From Actinacidiphila glaucinigra (GTDB taxonomy: Bacteria > Actinomycetota > Actinomycetes > Streptomycetales > Streptomycetaceae): 64,000 bases of DNA. Numbering within the stretch: the stretch's first letter is position 1; each line of letters opens with the position of its first letter. A program made the position numbers and the translations under genes. The stretch lies in contig NZ_FZOF01000013.1 in the NCBI RefSeq assembly GCF_900188405.1, positions 62,001-126,000 on the forward strand, in the 5' to 3' direction. The notes under the pieces are model-generated. The model was given only the letters and a program-made list of their open reading frames with translations. It had not been told where the DNA came from and did not search any database. This document shows, one piece after another, positions 60,601 to 64,000 of the stretch.

Positions 60601-61411
60601 CTTCTCCCCCGAACCCGTCGCCCGCGGATCGCGCACCGACTGGGTCTCCACGGATGCCGACGTCAAGTGGCAGCAGGAGGTGACCGTCCCGGACATGGTG
60701 CGTGAGCTGTCCGAGCAGGTGGCCTATCGCACTCCCGGAACCCACCAGGAGCGGTGGGTCAGCCCCATCCTGCGTCCGCGCATGATTCGTGCCGATCTTC
60801 CGTCACGGCAGAACGGCAACGTGCTCTACTTCGCCGCCCCCGCCTGGGCCAGCGGTGGAGCGGCACACTCCGGCGGCAGCAGCGGAAGCGGCCTCTCTCA
60901 GCGTACTTCGCTCTACCAGGGCAAGACGCTGGTCTCCGAGACGGACAGCGACACAGGGTACGCAGTGGACCTGTCCCCGAGGCCGCTGCCGTACCGGCTC
61001 GTGGTCGACGCCACCAACGGCGCTCCGTCGTTCAGTCGTTACTCCACCAGCACGCACACCGAGTGGTCGTTCGTCTCCGGCGAAGCAGAGAACAAGACCG
61101 TTCCGCTGGTGCAGCTCGACTACGGGGTGGACCTTGATGCCGACGGGAGGTCGCGGCGTCTGTCGGACCTGTCGATCACGCCTTCGGTGGCCGGCGCCGG
61201 GGCGGCCAAGGTGTCCTCCGCGCGTGTCGAGGTCTCCTACGACGACGGAGTCACGTGGCACCGCCAGAAGACCGTTCACCGCGACGGTTCCTGGAAGACC
61301 GTCCTTCTCGCGCCCCGGTCGGCGTCGTTCGTCTCGCTGCGGACCACCGCCACGGATGAGGGGGGAAGCTCGATCAGCCAGACCGTCATCCGCGCCTACG
61401 GCCTGAGGTGA
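57653..61411 (+). CDS. Large secreted subtilisin-like serine protease (S8)
   Basis: This exported protease of about 1252 residues has a signal peptide (hydrophobic GLGIALTLLSALGSVSAS) and a propeptide with VTLITGDKVTV. The S8 catalytic domain has Asp253 (VAVLDTGIDAGHPDLE), His285 (GSGHGTHVAS) and Ser459 (GTSMATPHVAG); AAGNSGN supplies the oxyanion Asn. The C-terminal 700 residues are beta-rich. A protease-associated-like stretch at about 823-900 (GKVAVVRHSP...VKLLLVVND) lies after the catalytic domain, whereas in lactocepin-type enzymes it is inserted in it. The start is inferred: TTG 57653 has GGGAG five bases upstream, while ATG 57680 lacks a site. Confidence 0.88.
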   Translation: MPPFSHSGRMAGLGIALTLLSALGSVSASASPPHPLSPGDARPAAIGSAARATAAHARTVTLITGDKVTVTPGATGALPSLSVQPRPGGKESVRTVTDDSGTYVFPEDADPYVASGALDKRLFNVTQLISQGYDDRRAAGLPLIVTREAGASRLTPADLPGVSVKRHLESVGGEAVVADRSKVTNLWRALVAPPAGKGDRKTAEAPSLSGGIEKIWLDGKVEAALADSTVQIGAPQVWQEGTTGAGVKVAVLDTGIDAGHPDLEQRVVGSRSFVPGEEVADGSGHGTHVASTIAGTGAASAGRERGVAPDADLVVGKVLNDKGSGEQSWIIAGMEWAAKAEKAKIISMSLGMAELHTQDDPTSQSVNRLSAETGALFVIAAGNSGNGAYTVNAPGTAEAALTVGAVDSADAIAQFSSSGPREGDEGLKPEITAPGVGILAARSQYTGGDGYYTLKNGTSMATPHVAGAAALLAQKHPDWSGQQLKDALMSTSKITPGITAYLGGTGRVDASAAHRAQVVASGAVDAGLIKWSRDPQPIERRITYTNHGSSPVTLRLTLDRGQSPGGFFALGSDQIVVPAHDSASVSLVIDPRGVAIGGYTGQVVARDSDGTVAAHTVLSARTEAERHDLTLRALDRSGRPMAGIVTLAGSKAAERSYHWVPETGLTLHLPRDTYSAMMYKAVRGAHGAYSKGLALLGDPEVDLTDPRVVTFDASQAHQVQALTPKPSMAANTRVEYWRSFTTTQEQYGDWIDSMVIDATYDSVWAQSSPEKVELGGFDLTTRWRAPQTPLAISQGAHELDVLPQSGAKSLPDGTTDLDAVFAGSGTPADYAQLSARGKVAVVRHSPAVSSLEQTQAAHAAGVKLLLVVNDTVGRLKAWYGDDDYRSPGPVAVASVNKDDGEALIARIAASPRKDLRLRATAHPAPSYMYDLVSHHTGGIPQDLTYRPGAHSLARVDVAFGQNEGITVKETRFDVPRYASGVWNFSPEPVARGSRTDWVSTDADVKWQQEVTVPDMVRELSEQVAYRTPGTHQERWVSPILRPRMIRADLPSRQNGNVLYFAAPAWASGGAAHSGGSSGSGLSQRTSLYQGKTLVSETDSDTGYAVDLSPRPLPYRLVVDATNGAPSFSRYSTSTHTEWSFVSGEAENKTVPLVQLDYGVDLDADGRSRRLSDLSITPSVAGAGAAKVSSARVEVSYDDGVTWHRQKTVHRDGSWKTVLLAPRSASFVSLRTTATDEGGSSISQTVIRAYGLR

Positions 61412-61416
61412 CGCCT

Positions 61417-61449
61417 GGACCGGTGCCGCGCTCAGCGCGGCACCGGTCC
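61417..61449. terminator. Bidirectional terminator
   Basis: GGACCGGTGCCGCGC and GCGCGGCACCGGTCC form a perfect 15-bp stem with loop TCA, between the convergent subtilase and response-regulator genes. Confidence 0.93.
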
Positions 61450-61479
61450 GACGGGGACGGCGGGGCGTCGAAAGAGCCC

Positions 61480-62142
61480 TCAGGAGGTGTGCGGGGCCAC
61501 CAGGCCGGATTCGTAGGCGAGCACCACGAGTTGCGCGCGATCGCGGCAGCGGAGTTTGGTCATGGCCCGGTTGACGTGGGTCTTCGCGGTCAGCGGGCTG
61601 ATCACCATGTGATCGGCGATCTGCTCGTTGGACAGGCCCTGCGCGACCAGGGCGACGGCCTCGCGTTCGCGGTTGGTCAGCTCTTCGAGTCCGGCGCCGG
61701 TACCGGTGCCCGGCGGCCGGGTGACGTACCTGTCGATCAGCTTGCGGGTGATCGAGGGCGCCAGCAGGGCGTCTCCGCGCGCGGCGACCCGTACGGCGTG
61801 CAGGAAGTCCTCCGGCACGATGTCCTTGACGAGGAATCCGGCCGCGCCGGCGCGCAGCGCGTCGTAGACGTACTCGTCCAGGCCGTAGTTGGTCAGGATG
61901 ACGACGTGCACCCCCGCGAGCGCCGGGTCCGCGGCGATGCGCCGGGTGGCCTCGATGCCGTCGAGGACCGGCATCCGGATGTCGATGAGAACGATGTCGG
62001 GCAGGTGTTCCCTGACCAGGGCCAGGCCCTGTTCTCCGTCGGAGGCCTCCGCCACCACCACGATGTCGTCCTCGAGGTCGAGGAGCGCGCGGAATCCGCT
62101 GCGCAGGAGCGGCTGGTCGTCGACCAGCAGGACGCGGATCAC
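61480..62142 (-). CDS. NarL-family response regulator
   Basis: This 220-residue regulator has a receiver domain with VDDQPLLRSGF and phospho-Asp54 (VLIDIRMPVLDG), and the lysine in LVKDIVPEDF. A LuxR-type HTH follows at about 152-215 (LTNREREAVALVAQGLSNEQIAD). The GTG start overlaps the kinase stop by four bases, so kinase and regulator are one operon. It is convergent with the subtilase gene. Its targets are unknown. Confidence 0.94.
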   Translation of the reverse strand: MIRVLLVDDQPLLRSGFRALLDLEDDIVVVAEASDGEQGLALVREHLPDIVLIDIRMPVLDGIEATRRIAADPALAGVHVVILTNYGLDEYVYDALRAGAAGFLVKDIVPEDFLHAVRVAARGDALLAPSITRKLIDRYVTRPPGTGTGAGLEELTNREREAVALVAQGLSNEQIADHMVISPLTAKTHVNRAMTKLRCRDRAQLVVLAYESGLVAPHTS

Positions 62143-63272
62143 GGCGTCCGGTCCACGGGGAGTTCGGCCTGGACGGTGAAGCCTCCCCCGCCGCGCGGCT
62201 CCGCCCTCAACCGGCCACCGAGCGCCGTGACGCGTTCGCGCATACCGAGCAGCCCGACGCCGGGCACCGGGGCGGTGCCCGGCACGGCCTTGCCGTCGTC
62301 GTCGATGCGGACCGCGAGGGCGTCCGGACGGCAGTCGATCCGCACCGAGGCCGTGCCGGCGGCGGCATGCCGGGCGACGTTGGTGAGCGACTCCTGAACG
62401 ATCCGGTAGACGGTCCGGCCCACCGCGGCGGACACGCCGTGCTGCTCGCCCTCGATCGTCAGCGTCGCGTCCAGGCCGATGGCTCGGGCCCGTTCCACGA
62501 GTTCCGGGACGTGGCCGAGGCCACGCGGCGGGGCCGTGTCGTCGTCGCGCAGCGCCTCGAGGGTCGCCCGCAGCTCCCTGCTCGCCTCACGTCCGGCCTC
62601 CTGGATCGCCAGCAGGGTCTCCGGCACGTGCTCGCCGCTCCTGCGGGCCACGTGGACCGCGACTTCGGCCTGCACCTTGATGATCGAGATCTGGTGGGTG
62701 AGCGAATCGTGCAGTTCCCGCGCGATGCGCAACCGCTCGTCGTCGGCGCGGCGCCGCGCGGTCTCCTCGCGGGTGCGCTCGGCCTCGTCCGCTCGCCGCT
62801 CGGCCTGCCGCAGCGCCTCCCCCGCGGCTCCGGCGGCGATCAGCCAGGCCAGGTCGAGGGCGCCGCGGGCCTGCGCGAAGGCCTCCCCCGTGTCGTGCAG
62901 GGAGATCAGAGCCGCGAGGGGAAGCGCGGCCAGCATGGCCACGCTCGCCGCCACCGTGACGGTGCGGTGCCCCGCCCGTACGGCGGCGTACACGGCGAAC
63001 AGGTAGGCGACGGCGGGCACATCGAACCCGGCCGCCTGGTAGCCGACGGCGCACAGGCCGGTCACGGCCAGCACGGCCAAGGGCGCGCGGCGGCGCACGG
63101 CGAGCCCCAGGCCGCCGATGGTGAGAAGCGCGGAGCCGAGCAGACCGAGGTCGCCTGCCGGGTGCCGCCCGGACAGCCCGGTGGCCAGCAAGGCCGCCGC
63201 CACGCCGATGGCGATCACCCAGTCACCGGCACCGGCGGGCACGGTGGGGACACCGAACCGTCCTCTGTCCAT
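62139..63272 (-). CDS. NarL-type sensor histidine kinase (HisKA_3)
   Basis: This 377-residue membrane sensor has about five or six hydrophobic helices in residues 12-150 with very short loops. An alanine/arginine-rich linker follows, then the dimerisation/phospho-acceptor block LRIARELHDSLTHQIS (the His of RELHD) and a short HATPase domain ending LLGMRERVTALGGRL. The architecture is that of DesK/LiaS-like kinases, which often sense membrane or cell-envelope state. It is paired with the overlapping NarL-type regulator. Confidence 0.93.
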   Translation of the reverse strand: MDRGRFGVPTVPAGAGDWVIAIGVAAALLATGLSGRHPAGDLGLLGSALLTIGGLGLAVRRRAPLAVLAVTGLCAVGYQAAGFDVPAVAYLFAVYAAVRAGHRTVTVAASVAMLAALPLAALISLHDTGEAFAQARGALDLAWLIAAGAAGEALRQAERRADEAERTREETARRRADDERLRIARELHDSLTHQISIIKVQAEVAVHVARRSGEHVPETLLAIQEAGREASRELRATLEALRDDDTAPPRGLGHVPELVERARAIGLDATLTIEGEQHGVSAAVGRTVYRIVQESLTNVARHAAAGTASVRIDCRPDALAVRIDDDGKAVPGTAPVPGVGLLGMRERVTALGGRLRAEPRGGGGFTVQAELPVDRTP

Positions 63273-63490
63273 GCGCGCACCCTAGCCCGACGCCCGCGCG
63301 GGCGAGTCCCGCTCGCGGACGAGCGGCCCGCTACCACGTCCGCAGTACACGCGCGGCGCCTGCGGTGTCGGCGGCAGCGGAGTGCGTCAACGACGGCAGC
63401 ACGAAGTGACCGCGTCTGCGGGACGCCCCGCGCCGGGTCCGCCGGACATGATCGGGCCACATCCGGTCGTGGGAGACGAAGGAGAACCTC

Positions 63491-63874
63491 ATGTCAGTCC
63501 GATCCGCTCTGGCCGCACCGGCTGCTGCGCATGCCTTGGCCCAGCAGGCCGCCACCGCCTCCTACGGCCTGACCCCCGAGCGGGTCTGGGCGAGCACGGC
63601 CGCGCTGCTGGCCCTCGTCGGAGCGCTCCTCGGCGCGCTCGCTCTGACCTCGTTCGCGGGCCGTGTCCGCGTCGGCAACGGGCGGGCCCCGGCGATCGCG
63701 GCCATGGCGGCCGGACTCGTCTCCGTGGTCAACGGGGGGCTGGTGGTGGTCACCGCCGACGGTGGCCCCGGCACCGGCAACGGAATCGTCGGCGGCTTCG
63801 TCGCCGTGGTGATCGGCCTGATCGCGATGGCCCTCGCCCGGCTGGCGCTGATCCGCGCCCGCCGCGCCGCCTGA
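63491..63874 (+). CDS. Small membrane protein (DUF6223-like)
   Basis: This 127-residue protein has an N-terminal signal-like segment and three hydrophobic helices: WASTAALLALVGALLGALAL, PAIAAMAAGLVSVVNGGLVVV, and GGFVAVVIGLIAMALARLAL. A Gly-rich loop, GGPGTGNGIVGG, lies before the last helix. It resembles the DUF6223 group of actinobacterial membrane proteins, whose function is unknown to me. The ribosome-binding site GGAGAA is well placed. It is divergent from the kinase. Confidence 0.75.
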   Translation: MSVRSALAAPAAAHALAQQAATASYGLTPERVWASTAALLALVGALLGALALTSFAGRVRVGNGRAPAIAAMAAGLVSVVNGGLVVVTADGGPGTGNGIVGGFVAVVIGLIAMALARLALIRARRAA

Positions 63875-63883
63875 GCGCGGGGC

Positions 63884-63925
63884 GGCGGGCGGTAGGCGGC
63901 GGGCGGTAGGCGGCGGGCGGTAGGC
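63884..63925 (+). repeat. Three perfect tandem copies of a 14-bp unit
   Basis: GGCGGGCGGTAGGC is repeated three times without change, starting 10 bases after the stop of the small membrane protein. Its position suggests neither a terminator nor a coding element. Slippage could vary the copy number. Confidence 0.95.
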
Positions 63926-64000
63926 AGGGCGAACTGTCCGCGGGTACGCCGTCGCCCCGGACGCCGTGTCCGGGGTGTTCCCAGCGTGAGGAACGCGCGG

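Overview
The window is very GC-rich, its codons end mostly in G or C, and it carries Tat-type signals, actinobacterial lipoproteins, LacI-regulated glycosidases and paired two-component systems. I read it as chromosomal DNA of a Streptomyces or a close relative. It holds about 49 intact genes, one gene cut off at the left edge and one clear pseudogene fragment. No rRNA, tRNA, CRISPR array, prophage or intact transposase was seen.

Layout. (1) 1-3.1 kb: an alkyl-sulfatase-type metallohydrolase, cut by the window edge, and an NhaA Na+/H+ antiporter. (2) 3.4-7.1 kb: a two-gene module occurring twice in tandem. Each copy is a membrane cytochrome-b-like domain fused to a Tat-exported molybdopterin oxidoreductase, followed by a small membrane protein. 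(3) 7.2-16.4 kb: a sugar epimerase, a divergent OmpR-type two-component pair, a tightly overlapping operon (GT2 glycosyltransferase, DUF2064 protein, methyltransferase, GT87-like mannosyltransferase), a third Sec/Tat molybdoprotein, and a fasciclin lipoprotein preceded by a heptanucleotide tandem repeat. (4) 16.5-22.4 kb: a decayed TetR remnant, a secreted alpha/beta hydrolase behind a perfect 20-bp palindrome, a carotenoid oxygenase translationally coupled to a PAS/GAF/PP2C-like/HATPase protein whose phosphatase domain appears internally deleted, and a small lipoprotein. (5) 22.6-36.5 kb: a rhamnoside-utilisation-type locus with a LacI regulator at each end, three secreted GH78-type enzymes (two are tandem paralogues) and an ABC sugar importer. 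The divergent promoter of the right-hand regulator holds two nearly identical LacI operators.

(6) 36.6-46.2 kb: a short-chain dehydrogenase, a 55-residue hydrophobic protein, a secreted glycerophosphodiesterase with a carbohydrate-binding module, and then a MacB-like export operon (lipoprotein, periplasmic adaptor, ATPase, FtsX-like permease) divergent from an OmpR/histidine-kinase pair. The kinase's extracytoplasmic domain and the export lipoprotein share the same duplicated cysteine pattern (C-L-x3-G ... C, twice). This suggests that the sensor and the lipoprotein are built from one module and bind related ligands. I consider this the most interesting signal in the window. (7) 46.3-57 kb: a DUF4232 lipoprotein, a beta-helix protein with a membrane tail, an AraC regulator, a cell-wall amidase, a CGNR regulator divergent from a metallo-beta-lactamase-fold protein with three copies of a candidate operator, an aquaporin, and an I36-type secreted protein. 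(8) 57.6-64 kb: a large secreted subtilase, a NarL-type two-component pair and a small DUF6223-like membrane protein.

All assignments rest on reading translations and nucleotide motifs by eye. No database search, structure prediction or alignment program was run. Starts were chosen from ribosome-binding sites and overlaps and are flagged where weak.
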